From Actinomyces johnsonii (lineage in GTDB: Bacteria > Actinomycetota > Actinomycetes > Actinomycetales > Actinomycetaceae): DNA of 64,000 bases. Of the stretch, positions 30,799-39,467 are shown piece after piece (position 1 is the first letter of the stretch; each line of letters begins with the position of its first letter). The translations under genes were made by a program, and so were the position numbers. The notes beneath the pieces were generated by a model. It searched no databases. It was not told where the DNA came from and saw nothing but the letters and a program-made list of their open reading frames with translations. Where the stretch lies: positions 248,001 to 312,000 of the forward strand of contig NZ_VICB01000013.1 of the NCBI RefSeq assembly GCF_006546835.1, in the 5' to 3' direction.

Positions 30799-30947
30799 AC
30801 GTGCTCCGGGGTCGGTGAAAGTCCGAACCGGCGGTAATAGTCCGCGACCCGCTCGTGCCACGGCAGCGTCAGCCAGCCGGGGGACCAGCGGTTGAGCCGG
30901 TGGAACTCCGGCACCGACGGTGAGAGTCCGGATGGGAGGATGCGCGT
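30799..30947 (+). ncRNA. FMN riboswitch (RFN element)
   Basis: The conserved RFN blocks are all recognisable in order: GGGGTCGGTGAAAGTCCGAA, ACCGGCGGTAATAGTCCGCGA, a variable arm, GGTGGAACTCCGGCACCGACGG and TGAGAGTCCGGATGGGAGGA. The closing helix P1 pairs ACGTGC (30799-30804) with GCGCGT (30942-30947). It binds flavin mononucleotide and shuts down the downstream gene when FMN is abundant. The next gene starts 182 nt later, and its Shine-Dalgarno can be folded into a hairpin, so translational control is likely. Confidence 0.95.
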
Positions 30948-31100
30948 GGCGCCCCGCGGGGAGACCCGCAACTCAGGACGACGTCCCAGATTCCACGATC
31001 AGTCGTGGATCGATCGGGTATCGACCGGAGCGGGCGCCCAGCACGTGTGTGCGCCGACCGACGGCGCGCAGGCGGACCCCGGTGCAGCCGGGGGCTCCCG

Positions 31101-31120
31101 CTCCCGGAAGGATCCGGGAG
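31101..31120 (+). promoter_or_regulatory. Hairpin masking the ribX Shine-Dalgarno
   Basis: CTCCCGG (31101-31107) pairs with CCGGGAG (31114-31120). The 3' arm overlaps the GGGAGGAG ribosome-binding site ahead of the GTG at 31130. This is the expected expression platform of a riboswitch acting on translation. The competing anti-sequestering pairing was not worked out. Confidence 0.6.
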
Positions 31121-31129
31121 GAGACCGCC

Positions 31130-32065
31130 GTGTACAGCCCCACCCCCATTGGCAAGGCCGCGCGTCCCCAATCTTCCCATGCCTCGTCATCCAGCGCCCG
31201 CCCCGGACCACGGACCTCCTCAGATTCTCCGACGGCCTTTTCGGCAGAGCCACTACCACAGCCGCCCGCCAGACGCCGGCGCCGCATCCACGCTGCCGAG
31301 CAGAACGGGCCGTGGCCGGCCGTCGGACTGGGCGCCGCCCTGCTGATCCTGTGGCAGATCGCCACCGGATCGGGTGCCATTCCCGAGATCTTCCTGCCCG
31401 GCCCCCTGGCCGTCGTCGAGCGTCTGTGGCTGAGCCTGACCCAGGTCGGACTGGGGTGGCGAGCTTGGATCACGCTGCGCGAGGCTCTCCTCGGCTGCCT
31501 CCTGGCCGCCGTCTTCGCCCTGCCCCTGGCCTGGACCCTGTACCGCTGGCGGCTGTTCTCACGGGCCGTCCTACCGTATGTCGCGGCGAGCCAGGCGGTT
31601 CCCGGTGTCGCCGTCGCCCCTCTGCTGGTTCTGTGGATCGGCTATGGAACCCTGCCGGTCGTGGTCCTGTGCGCCTTCATGGTCTTCTTCCCCATCACGG
31701 TCACGGTGCTGCTGGGCCTGCGCGGCCTGGACGCGGACGTCATGGACGCAGCCCGGCTCGACGGCGCCCACGGCCTGAGCATGCTCATCCACATGGAGCT
31801 GCCCATGGCCCTGCCCGCCATCTACACCGGGCTGCGCACCGGCTTCACCCTGTCGGTCACCGGCGCGGTCGTCGGGGAGCTCATCATGGGCGGTGAGGGC
31901 CTGGGAACGGTGCTCTCCACTCAGCAGAGCCGAGGGGACACCACCGGTGTGTTCGCCACGATCACCCTTCTATGCGTTCTGGCCACCTCCATCCACTGGG
32001 CGCTGCACGAACTCGAGCGACGCAGCCGCACCGTAGACGCCTTGCGCGGCCGCCACACCGTCTAG
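31130..32065 (+). CDS. ribX: ABC transporter permease, RibX-like (flavin or precursor uptake)
   Basis: This 311-residue permease of the nitrate/sulfonate/thiamine-precursor type (binding-protein-dependent transport family) has an N-terminal Ser/Pro/Arg-rich tail (about 60 residues), six hydrophobic segments and the ATPase-contact loop DAARLDGAHGLSMLIHMELPMALPAIYTGLR. The FMN riboswitch directly upstream and the THI5-like binding protein downstream match the RibXY flavin-precursor transporters. The frame is open upstream into the riboswitch, but the GTG at 31130 with GGGAGGAG is the sensible start. No ATPase gene accompanies it. A thiamine-precursor role is the main alternative and is less likely given the riboswitch. 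Confidence 0.82.
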   Translation: MYSPTPIGKAARPQSSHASSSSARPGPRTSSDSPTAFSAEPLPQPPARRRRRIHAAEQNGPWPAVGLGAALLILWQIATGSGAIPEIFLPGPLAVVERLWLSLTQVGLGWRAWITLREALLGCLLAAVFALPLAWTLYRWRLFSRAVLPYVAASQAVPGVAVAPLLVLWIGYGTLPVVVLCAFMVFFPITVTVLLGLRGLDADVMDAARLDGAHGLSMLIHMELPMALPAIYTGLRTGFTLSVTGAVVGELIMGGEGLGTVLSTQQSRGDTTGVFATITLLCVLATSIHWALHELERRSRTVDALRGRHTV

Positions 32066-32115
32066 CCCAGTCCCACCACACGCGTTCCTCACCCTCGGAA
32101 GAAAAGGAAATCCTC

Positions 32116-33159
32116 ATGGCCCTCTCGCGCACGGAACTCGCATACCCGGCCCCCTCACGCCGCCACCTGCTGGCCGGCGGCCTGGCCTTGACCGGATTCG
32201 GCGCACTGGCTGCCTGCTCCTCGGGAACCGCGAGCCGCGCAGCTTCCTCTGCGGCCGGAGGAGGCGCATTGACCGTCGGCCTGACCTACACGCCCAACAT
32301 CCAGTTCGCCCCCTTCTACATGGCCAAGAAAGATGGGAAGTACGCCGCGAACGTGACGCTGCGCCATCACGGGGCGCAGGAGGGGCTCTTCGATGCCCTC
32401 CAAAGCGGGCAGGAGCACCTCGTCATCGCCGGAGCCGATGAAGCGGTGGTGGCCACCTCCAATGGAAACGACCTCGTCGTCATCGGCGGCTACTACCAGT
32501 CCTACCCGGCCTGCCTCATCGTGCCGGAGGACTCCGCGATCAACGTCCCCGCGGACCTCAAGGGCAAGACGGTCGGCACGCCGGGCCGCAAGGGGGAGAC
32601 CTGGTACGCCCTCCAGCTGGCCATGGCCACGGGTTCTCTGACCGAGTCGGACCTGACGATCCAGGACATCGGCTACACCCAGCAGGCGGCGCTCGTCGGC
32701 GGCAAGGTCGACGCGGTGGTCGGCTTCTCCAACAACGACGCCGTCCAGATCTCCCAGTCCGGCACTCCTGTACGCACCATCCAGGTCGCCGACCAGATCC
32801 CCCTCGTCGGCGCCTCACTGGTGACGACCCGCTCCCTGCTGGACTCCCGCCGCCAGGACCTCCAAGCCGCCGTCAAGGCCTCAATTGAGGGCATGAACGC
32901 CTTCGTCAAGGACCCCGACACGGCGATCGAGACCTCCAAAGAGCATGTCCAGGACCTGGTGGACAGCACTCAAGCGGCCCGCGCGCGAGAGGTCGCCGTG
33001 GCCACCGGCAAGCTGGTCAGCGGTGACGGTTCTCATCCCATCGGCTCGGTGCGGGTCGATGACGTCGCCTCGATGATCGAGTTCCTCTCCTCCCACAAAC
33101 TCCTGGGAGACAAGAAGGCACCCCGGGCGACTGAGGTCTGCGTGCCCCTGGGGCAGTAG
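32116..33159 (+). CDS. ribY: ABC transporter substrate-binding lipoprotein, RibY-like
   Basis: This 347-residue periplasmic-type binding protein of the NMT1/THI5 family has a lipoprotein signal SRRHLLAGGLALTGFGALAAC, with the lipidated Cys in LAAC and a twin-arginine-like SRR. The mature part begins with LTVGLTYTPNIQFAPFYMAKKDG, the common opening of THI5-like proteins. It is cotranscribed with the permease (50 bp gap, AAGGAAA ribosome site) under the FMN riboswitch, so the ligand is probably riboflavin or a related compound. The ATG at 32116 gives the complete signal peptide; the longer frame overlaps the permease gene. Confidence 0.85.
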   Translation: MALSRTELAYPAPSRRHLLAGGLALTGFGALAACSSGTASRAASSAAGGGALTVGLTYTPNIQFAPFYMAKKDGKYAANVTLRHHGAQEGLFDALQSGQEHLVIAGADEAVVATSNGNDLVVIGGYYQSYPACLIVPEDSAINVPADLKGKTVGTPGRKGETWYALQLAMATGSLTESDLTIQDIGYTQQAALVGGKVDAVVGFSNNDAVQISQSGTPVRTIQVADQIPLVGASLVTTRSLLDSRRQDLQAAVKASIEGMNAFVKDPDTAIETSKEHVQDLVDSTQAARAREVAVATGKLVSGDGSHPIGSVRVDDVASMIEFLSSHKLLGDKKAPRATEVCVPLGQ

Positions 33160-33195
33160 ATACGCAGGTGACAGGGCACGCTGGCCGCGTCGTCG

Positions 33196-33849
33196 TCATC
33201 CCTCCGGCGGAGAGCTCGGCGCCAGCTCCTGCTCGCCGTCGTGGTGCTCGTAGTGGGCCATGCCGAGCTCGCGGTGCGCAATGCGCCGTAGCGCGAGGAG
33301 CACCGGCTCGTAGACCACGGTCCCCAGGACCGCCTGCCTCACCGAGTCCTCACGCGATTGCCAAGGAATGTGCTCAATATCGGCGCGAGCAGTCCGCCGC
33401 GCGGCCTCGACGTACACAGCCAGCTGCTCCGCGCTCATGGCCATGCCGATCTCCTCGGCGAAGGCCAGGGCCGAGTCGAGGTGCCTGACCGCAGGATGCT
33501 CGGGAGAGCAGGGTAGACCGAGCCGTTCTAGTACCACACGCGCCCTGCTGATTCCCGGCTCTTCGTGCTGGTGAGGAGCGGGGATCGCCTCGGTCGCGAA
33601 CTTCATCGCCTCCCACGGCTCCTGATCCGGTTGATCGATCACGCCGATGACATCACGCACCTGCTCGATGGATGCACCCAGGACGTTCATGAGTCCCCGA
33701 ATGAGGCGCAGCCTCTCCAAATGCTGTGTCCCATAGTCGGACTGCCGCGCATTGACGGGCGTACCGGCGGGTAGCAGACCCTCGCGGATGTAGTACTTGA
33801 TCGTCGCCACCGGGGTCCCGGACTCCTGGGCGAGCTCCGAGATACGCAT
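33196..33849 (-). CDS. MerR-family transcriptional regulator
   Basis: This 217-residue regulator opens with a MerR winged helix-turn-helix, MRISELAQESGTPVATIKYYIREGLLP, then RLRLIRGLMNVLGASIEQVRDVI as the dimerisation approach. The C-terminal 130 residues are helical and lack the cysteines of metal-sensing MerR proteins, so a small-molecule (drug-like) ligand is more likely. It is divergent from an MFS exporter 257 bp away. A palindrome between the -35 and -10 of that exporter's promoter is the expected MerR binding position. It probably activates the exporter on drug binding. Confidence 0.88.
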   Translation of the reverse strand: MRISELAQESGTPVATIKYYIREGLLPAGTPVNARQSDYGTQHLERLRLIRGLMNVLGASIEQVRDVIGVIDQPDQEPWEAMKFATEAIPAPHQHEEPGISRARVVLERLGLPCSPEHPAVRHLDSALAFAEEIGMAMSAEQLAVYVEAARRTARADIEHIPWQSREDSVRQAVLGTVVYEPVLLALRRIAHRELGMAHYEHHDGEQELAPSSPPEG

Positions 33850-34041
33850 GATCCTCCTTCTCCAGCGGCGTCACCGGGCCGTCATGTGATATCCGGCCAG
33901 GTCCGAGCATACGAGCACGCACACCTCCCAGGACTCACGCGCGCCGACATCGAGATTCGAAGAGCAGCAGCCCGACCCATGGGTTGAAATGCCGACGACG
34001 ACATCTCCTGTACCTGGCGGTTCCCGGAGGAGAGCATCGGG

Positions 34042-34080
34042 TTGACAAGTAGATAGCAAAGGTATCTAATCAAGTAGACA
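34042..34080 (+). promoter_or_regulatory. Promoter with MerR-type operator for the MFS exporter
   Basis: A consensus -35 TTGACA (34042-34047) is followed by the inverted repeat TAGATA-N7-TATCTA (34050-34068), ending in the -10 region around 34063-34072. CAAGTAGATA (34046-34055) is echoed by CAAGTAGACA (34071-34080). A palindrome sitting between the promoter hexamers is how MerR proteins act. Confidence 0.6.
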
Positions 34081-34106
34081 CTTTCACTATCCAGTTAGGA
34101 GTCACC

Positions 34107-35573
34107 TTGTCCGCCCAGGCCACACATCGTTCGCTCGGCGAGCCTTCCTCCATCCCGCCATTCACCGGAACCGAGAGCCATCATCGAATCCCTCCTGCGT
34201 GGGTCATGGTTGCAATCGCCCTTCCCACCCTGATGACGTCACTGGACTCACTGGTAGTCACGATCGCGCTGCCGCAGATTCACCGGGATCTGGGGGCCTC
34301 GGTCACCGAACTGCAATGGTTCGTCAACGCCTACACGCTCACCTACGCCACGTTGATCCTGCCAACCGCAGCATTGGGGGACAGGATCGGGCGCCGCAGA
34401 CTCTTCCTGTGGGCGGTGTTCCTGTTCACCTCGGCCTCGGCTCTGGCAGCACTGGCCTCCACGCCGTTGGCGCTCATCGCCGCCAGAGTGGTCCAAGGTG
34501 CCAGCGGGGCGGCCATCGGTTCGCTATCCCTGGCGCTTCTGGCCGACGCCGTACCCCCGCACCTGCGAGAGCTCGCCATCGGTGTGTGGGGCAGCGTCAA
34601 CGGACTGGGTGTTGCCGCCGGCCCCATCGTCGGAGGCGCCGTCGTTGAGGATCTGCACTGGAGCTTCATCTTCTGGATCAATCTTCCGGTGGGCACCCTG
34701 TCCCTGGCGCTGGGCTGGTGGAGTCTTCGCAGACTCGCCGTCATAGACAGAAGCAGAGCCCGGACGACCGACCTCGCGGGACTGGCGATGGCAGCGACCT
34801 TTATCTTCCCGTTGACCTGGGCACTGGTGGAGGGTGGCAGCCGCGGCTGGACCAGCCCCCTGGTTCTTGGATGCCTTGCTCTAGCACTGGCCTCACTGGC
34901 CGGCTTCATCCGGCGGGAGCGCACCGCTCGCAGCGCATTCGTGCCAGTGCGCCTGTTCCGCGACCGGCGCTTCAACCTGGTCAACACTGTAGCGATGCTC
35001 TTTTCCGCCGGGATCTTCGGATCAGTGTTCCTCGTCAGTCAGTACCTTCAGATCGGGATGGGCTTCGACCCGCTGGAGTCGGGCCTGCGCGCAGCGCCAT
35101 GGACCATGGTTCCCATGGTGGTGGCCCCGGTAGCGGGCGTGCTCGTCAAGCACTACGGGCCGAGGGCGGTGCTGTTGATCGGTATGGTGCTGCAGACGGC
35201 GGCAGTAGGGTGCTTCATGCTCCTGGCGCACACGAGCAGCGGTTACGGCTCCTACGTCCCGCCCATGCTCATCGCGGGTACTGGCATGGGGCTGACCTTC
35301 TCCCCGCTGGCAACCGCAGTCCTGGAGGGGATCGCGTCTCGGGACCGTGCCGTAGTCTCAGGGGTCAATCAGACGGCTCGCCAACTGGGGACGGCTACAG
35401 GCATCGCGCTGTGCACCGCCCTCTTCACCACCTTCGGCGCTTACGCCCCTGGTGAGAGATTCACCGCTGGACTCGTCCCAGCGCTGGGCGCTTGCACGGT
35501 TCTGCTGGTGGCGGCCACAGCACTTGTCATTGCCATGCCTCGCGGCCGGCTACAGCCGGCAGGCCAGCAGTGA
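34107..35573 (+). CDS. MFS drug-type exporter (DHA2/EmrB-QacA family)
   Basis: This 488-residue protein has about 14 hydrophobic helices. It carries the DHA2 signatures: [20 protein letters not shown] in helix 1, [28 protein letters not shown] (motif A), and the antiporter motif around [16 protein letters not shown]. The likely start is TTG at 34107 with AGGAG just upstream; no ATG gives a complete first helix. It probably exports toxic compounds by proton antiport. The divergent MerR gene is its likely regulator. Its 3' end overlaps the end of hisG on the other strand by 24 bp. Confidence 0.88.
   Translation: MSAQATHRSLGEPSSIPPFTGTESHHRIPPAWVMVAIALPTLMTSLDSLVVTIALPQIHRDLGASVTELQWFVNAYTLTYATLILPTAALGDRIGRRRLFLWAVFLFTSASALAALASTPLALIAARVVQGASGAAIGSLSLALLADAVPPHLRELAIGVWGSVNGLGVAAGPIVGGAVVEDLHWSFIFWINLPVGTLSLALGWWSLRRLAVIDRSRARTTDLAGLAMAATFIFPLTWALVEGGSRGWTSPLVLGCLALALASLAGFIRRERTARSAFVPVRLFRDRRFNLVNTVAMLFSAGIFGSVFLVSQYLQIGMGFDPLESGLRAAPWTMVPMVVAPVAGVLVKHYGPRAVLLIGMVLQTAAVGCFMLLAHTSSGYGSYVPPMLIAGTGMGLTFSPLATAVLEGIASRDRAVVSGVNQTARQLGTATGIALCTALFTTFGAYAPGERFTAGLVPALGACTVLLVAATALVIAMPRGRLQPAGQQ
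35545..35560. terminator. Hairpin inside the overlapping 3' ends of the MFS gene and hisG
   Basis: GCCGGC-TACA-GCCGGC forms the same hairpin on both strands and lies within the 24-bp convergent overlap. It could act as a bidirectional terminator embedded in coding sequence. There is no U tract on either side. Confidence 0.35.
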
Positions 35574-36395
35574 GGAGACGAGGATGGCACGGGCCCCGAC
35601 CTCGTAGAGCTCGTCCATGACCCGGTTCATGTCCGCCCGCGGGACCATGGCGCGCACCGCCACCCAGTCAGGGTTCTGCAGCGGGGAGACGGTGGGGGAC
35701 TCGATGCCCGGGGTGAGGGCCGCCGCCAGGTGCAGCTTGTTCATGGGGATGTCGTAGTCCACGAGCACGTAGGCGCGGGCGCGCAGCACGCCCTCCAGGC
35801 GCCGCACGAGCGTGGCCAGCCCGGGCTCGCCGCGGAACTGCTCGGTGGTGATGAGCACGGCCTCGCTGACGAGGATCGCATCCCCGAAGGTCTCCAGGCC
35901 TGCCGCCCTCAGCGTCGTGCCGGTCTCGACGACGTCGGCGATGAGGTCGGCCACGCCTAGCTGGACGGAGGATTCCACGGCGCCGTCGAGGTGAACGGTC
36001 TGGGCCTCCACACCCCGGGATGCCAAGTAGCTGCGCACCAAGACGTCGTAGGAGGTGGCCACGCGCTTCCCAGCGACATCGGCCAGGGAGGTCATCGTGC
36101 CCCTGGGGGCAGCGAAGCGGAAGGTGGAGCGGGCGAAGCCCAGGGGCAGGTGCTCGACGGCGTCGACCCCGGAATCCAGGAGCAGGTCGCGTCCGGTGAT
36201 GCCGGCGTGCACGGTGCCCTGGCCGACGTAGACGGCGATGTCGCGTGGACGCAGGAAGAACAGCTCGACGTCGTTGGCCTCGTCGACGAGCACGAGCTCG
36301 CGGCCCGTACGGCGGGTGCGGTAGCCCGCCTCGGAGAGCATGGTGACGGCGGGCTCGGACAGGGAGCCCTTGTTCGGGACAGCGATACGCAACAC
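35550..36395 (-). CDS. hisG: ATP phosphoribosyltransferase
   Basis: This 281-residue enzyme is the first committed step of histidine synthesis (ATP + PRPP). It is the long, homohexameric form: N-terminal [25 protein letters not shown], catalytic PRPP-loop region [20 protein letters not shown], and a C-terminal ACT-like regulatory domain for histidine feedback (from about residue 205). It lies 65 bp downstream of hisE on the same strand, the common actinobacterial hisE-hisG pair. Its stop codon lies within the end of the convergent MFS gene. Confidence 0.95.
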   Translation of the reverse strand: MLRIAVPNKGSLSEPAVTMLSEAGYRTRRTGRELVLVDEANDVELFFLRPRDIAVYVGQGTVHAGITGRDLLLDSGVDAVEHLPLGFARSTFRFAAPRGTMTSLADVAGKRVATSYDVLVRSYLASRGVEAQTVHLDGAVESSVQLGVADLIADVVETGTTLRAAGLETFGDAILVSEAVLITTEQFRGEPGLATLVRRLEGVLRARAYVLVDYDIPMNKLHLAAALTPGIESPTVSPLQNPDWVAVRAMVPRADMNRVMDELYEVGARAILVSSLLACRL

Positions 36396-36460
36396 GGCGG
36401 TTCCTGATCTGTGGTGAGCTGTGATGAGGAGGACGAATGGATGTACGGGGGCTTCGCGAT

Positions 36461-36724
36461 TTACAGGTAACGGTAGACGTCCTGGAGACTGTAGCCCTTG
36501 GCGACCATCATGACCTGGGCGTGGTAAAGCAGCTGGCTGATCTCCTCACAGGCGGCCTCGTCGGACTCGTGCTCGCAGGCCATCCAGGCCTCGGCAGCCT
36601 CCTCGACGAGCTTCTTGCCGATGAAGTGGACCCCGCGGTCCAGCTCCTCCACCGTCCCGGAGCCCTCGGGGCGGGTGGCCGCCTTGTGCTGCAGCTCGCT
36701 GAAAAGGTCCTCGAAGGTCTTCAT
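36461..36724 (-). CDS. hisE: Phosphoribosyl-ATP pyrophosphatase
   Basis: This 87-residue all-helical MazG-like enzyme is the second step of histidine synthesis, hydrolysing PR-ATP to PR-AMP. Motifs: [17 protein letters not shown] at the N terminus, then [17 protein letters not shown] with the metal-binding glutamates, and [14 protein letters not shown]. The ATG follows TAACCT by 6 nt with no Shine-Dalgarno, the leaderless signature seen at other genes here. It is followed by hisG. Confidence 0.94.
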   Translation of the reverse strand: MKTFEDLFSELQHKAATRPEGSGTVEELDRGVHFIGKKLVEEAAEAWMACEHESDEAACEEISQLLYHAQVMMVAKGYSLQDVYRYL

Positions 36725-36730
36725 GTGCCC

Positions 36731-36736
36731 AGGTTA
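36731..36736 (-). promoter_or_regulatory. Leaderless -10 element of hisE
   Basis: On the minus strand TAACCT is followed by 6 nt and the hisE ATG, matching TANNNT-N6-8-start. No Shine-Dalgarno is present. Confidence 0.45.
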
Positions 36737-36815
36737 TCGGAAAGCGGATGGGCCGCCGACCGACCGCAGCCCTGCCCGAGACCCGAGCGGGCCATTCCCA
36801 TCGTCCTACCGAAGA

Positions 36816-36859
36816 CCCCGGGCGGGTGTCCTTCCTCACCGGGAAGCACGCGCCCGGGG
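36816..36859 (-). terminator. Hairpin between the ABC permease gene and hisE
   Basis: CCCCGGGCG (36816-36824) pairs with CGCCCGGGG (36851-36859) over a 26-nt loop, about 50 bp past the permease stop codon. It is a likely end for the two-component/ABC operon. Confidence 0.45.
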
Positions 36860-36910
36860 CGATCCATGCGGCCCGCGCCGGCCGCTCGAACCTGCTCAGC
36901 CCGCTCCGGT

Positions 36911-38581
36911 TCAGTCCCGGATGGCCGCGCGTCGGGCGCCGAGCGTTGCCGATACCATTGCCATCGACCCGATGAGCAAGCTGAGGACGACGATCATCAG
37001 CCAGCGTTCGGGGAACTGGTGGGCGACGGTCATCCAGCCCCAGGGGGCCAGCCGCCACAGCCAGGTGGCCGCCATGATCTCGTTACCGCCGATAAGCAGC
37101 CCTATGACGACCAGGATGGAGTTGAGGACGATCGCCGCGACGATCCGGGTGCACAGCGCCACCGCCAGGCTGACGGCTGCGATCATGAAGGCCACGGCCG
37201 GCATCACCATGAGTCCGTAGACCGGGCCGGTCACCGCCGGCAAGTTCGGGTCAGTGCGGGTCAGAGTGTCGCCGAGGACGGTCACAATCCAGGAGATGAC
37301 CAGGACCGGGAGAAGGAAGAGGGCGCTGAGGACCGCGGTTGAAGTCAGGATCCCGCCGGCTCCCTGGCGAGTGAGGAGCGTGCGCCAGGCCGGCTGAAGC
37401 CGTCCCCACACCATGATGCCGGTGATGGCCGCGGCAAGCGGCACACCGACGAGCTCGAGGAAGCTCTGCCCGTAGTCGGGCGGGTAGGCGGAGCGGAGAA
37501 CCCCCAGGAAGGCAAGTAACAGGACCGCCAGAACCACCCACACGGTCCAGGGCAGGGCGCCGGCCATTGCCAGGACGGCGCTGCGCGTGCCGGGGATGCG
37601 GACCATGCGGGTGGCGGGCATGGCGCGGATCTGCGGGGTACTCCGGGGCGTCGTCGAAGCCTGTTCCGAGACGTTCTCCGGTAGCGCAGCGTCGTCGTGC
37701 TCTCTGCTGGGAAGCAGCCGGCTGAGCCAGGCGACGGATGAGGCCGAGAACTCAACACCCCTGGGCATGCCGCTGAGGACGGCCAGCCCAATGCCGACCA
37801 GGGTCAGGCCGGTCGTCAGCAGGAATCCGGGCAGGAGCGGGTAGCCCCACACCGGAGAGTCCTCCTCGAGGAGAACGGAGTTGCCGTGAACACCCAACAG
37901 GGGCAGCGGGACCCGGGCCGTCCAGGTCCACGGGAGTGTCCACCAGTCGGTCCGCTCGGCCTGAGTCACCCCCACCCCGGACCAGATGAGCCCAAGCACG
38001 GGCGCGACCCCGACGGCGATGACTCGCAACACGCGGAAGGCCGCCATACCCCAGGCGCAGGAACCGGTGACGACAATCCACATGAAGAGGGCGAACAGCA
38101 GGTACCTGTCCCAGGGCCCCCAGCCGTTGCCGATGATGAGGGCGTGCCCCACCACCGGGGCAACGAGCGCTGCCTGGCAGGCCAGCGCCGACAGGCTCAG
38201 GACCACGATGCGGGCGGTCACCACCCGGCGCGGCTCGACGGCGCGCCAGGCCGTTCCACCCTGACGCCACCGCCGTTCACGCCACTGGGCCATGGCACCG
38301 GTCAGCAGTCCCATGGGAACCGCGAAGGCCCCGGCGTACAGATGCATCCACGCCAAAGCGTTGCCGTTCCACTGCACCTCTTCGACGACTCCTCCGTTGA
38401 TGGAGGCATTCGCCAGGATGATGGTGTGAACGGTGAAGATGAGAGTCGCCCCGATGATGCCCCAGGTGAAGGTGCGCCGGCTGCGGGTGAGCTCGGCACG
38501 CACCAGATCCCACAGGTTCACCTTCACCGCAGCCTTCTCCCGCACCCTCATCGGAGTCTGCGGCTGCACAGCGGCGCTCAT
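36911..38581 (-). CDS. ABC-2-type transporter permease
   Basis: This 556-residue membrane protein has about 12 hydrophobic segments arranged as two six-helix units separated by a hydrophilic region near residues 290-340. It starts on the last bases of the ATPase gene (4-bp ATGA overlap), so the two are translationally coupled. With the upstream response regulator and histidine kinase, it resembles the ABC exporters that give resistance to antimicrobial peptides. The N terminus is cytosolic and basic. The substrate is unknown. Confidence 0.82.
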   Translation of the reverse strand: MSAAVQPQTPMRVREKAAVKVNLWDLVRAELTRSRRTFTWGIIGATLIFTVHTIILANASINGGVVEEVQWNGNALAWMHLYAGAFAVPMGLLTGAMAQWRERRWRQGGTAWRAVEPRRVVTARIVVLSLSALACQAALVAPVVGHALIIGNGWGPWDRYLLFALFMWIVVTGSCAWGMAAFRVLRVIAVGVAPVLGLIWSGVGVTQAERTDWWTLPWTWTARVPLPLLGVHGNSVLLEEDSPVWGYPLLPGFLLTTGLTLVGIGLAVLSGMPRGVEFSASSVAWLSRLLPSREHDDAALPENVSEQASTTPRSTPQIRAMPATRMVRIPGTRSAVLAMAGALPWTVWVVLAVLLLAFLGVLRSAYPPDYGQSFLELVGVPLAAAITGIMVWGRLQPAWRTLLTRQGAGGILTSTAVLSALFLLPVLVISWIVTVLGDTLTRTDPNLPAVTGPVYGLMVMPAVAFMIAAVSLAVALCTRIVAAIVLNSILVVIGLLIGGNEIMAATWLWRLAPWGWMTVAHQFPERWLMIVVLSLLIGSMAMVSATLGARRAAIRD

Positions 38582-39369
38582 GCGCGGACCTCCGTCTCAG
38601 TGCGACGCCCGCCTCCGGTGACGGCCTCCAGGAATGCCTTCTCCATGGCCCGCTCGTCATCGGCGTCGGCGAAATCTGCCAGCGGTCCTTCGTAGACGAG
38701 GCGCCCGGTGACCAGAACCCCGATGTCGTCGCTCATGCGGGCGATCTCGCCGAGCTGGTGGCTGGAGACGACGACGGTGCGCCCCTCATCGGCCAGGTCC
38801 CGCACGAGGTCGCGCAGCTCGATGATGCCCTGGGGGTCCAACCCGTTCTGGGGTTCATCGAGGATGAGGACCTCCGGGTCGTTCAGCAGCGCCATGGCCA
38901 GGGACAGGCGCACCTTCATCCCCGTGGAGAAGGAGCCTGCGCGCTTCCTGCCGACCCCAGCCAGACCCACGCGCTCCAGGAGCGGAGCAATCGTCTCCGG
39001 GGAGGTGCCGGTCAGGCGGCAGTGGACGAGCAGGTTGCGCCGTGCGGACAGCTGGGGGAAGAGCGCAGGACCGTTGATGGAGGCCCCCACCCGCCCCAGG
39101 CTGCGCCGGCAGAACGGATCGCCCTGGATCTCCACGCGGCCGGCGTCGGGCTTGAGCAGTCCCAGGGAGATGTTGAAGGCGGTCGACTTGCCGGCACCGT
39201 TGAGACCGAGCAGCCCGTAGACGCGTCCGGGATAGGCCGACAGGTCGAGACCGGTGAGGACCGTCTGGTGGCCGAAGGACTTCGAGACCCCGACGAGCCT
39301 CAGCCCGGGGGCAACGCCAGCGGCATGGGCGGGGGAGGGGAGAGGAGACGTTGTGGTGGTAGCTGTCAT
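38578..39369 (-). CDS. ABC transporter ATP-binding protein
   Basis: This ATPase of about 263 residues has Walker A GLNGAGKST, Q-loop region, signature FSTGMKVRLSLAMALL, Walker B VLILDEPQNGLDP and the switch histidine in VVVSSHQLGE. This is the CcmA/drug-exporter type, matching the ABC-2 permease whose gene overlaps it by 4 bp. The ATG at 39369 is the first that fits the family N terminus; a GTG at 39420 would add 17 residues. It lies 98 bp downstream of the response regulator gene. Confidence 0.9.
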   Translation of the reverse strand: MTATTTTSPLPSPAHAAGVAPGLRLVGVSKSFGHQTVLTGLDLSAYPGRVYGLLGLNGAGKSTAFNISLGLLKPDAGRVEIQGDPFCRRSLGRVGASINGPALFPQLSARRNLLVHCRLTGTSPETIAPLLERVGLAGVGRKRAGSFSTGMKVRLSLAMALLNDPEVLILDEPQNGLDPQGIIELRDLVRDLADEGRTVVVSSHQLGEIARMSDDIGVLVTGRLVYEGPLADFADADDERAMEKAFLEAVTGGGRRTETEVRA

Positions 39370-39448
39370 GGCCCCATGCTCGTGCGCGCCGGTACCTCGG
39401 CGGATCCCCACCAGGGACACGGTCGGCGGCCATCACCGTTGCCGTATC

Positions 39449-39464
39449 TCCTCCCTGGGGAGGA
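39449..39464. repeat. 16-bp palindrome after the response-regulator gene
   Basis: TCCTCCC-TG-GGGAGGA is perfectly symmetrical and lies 4 bp past the response-regulator stop codon, before the ABC ATPase gene. It could be a processing hairpin or an operator. Confidence 0.35.
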
Positions 39465-39467
39465 AGG

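Noticed and set aside
30799..30947. TPP riboswitch as an alternative for the leader element
   Set aside because: The THI5-like binding protein suggested thiamine, but the RFN blocks (including GTCCGGATGGGAGGA) are specific to FMN riboswitches.
30920..31129. Upstream extension of the ribX reading frame
   Set aside because: It begins inside the FMN aptamer and gives an Arg/Pro-rich N terminus; GTG 31130 has GGGAGGAG at the right distance.
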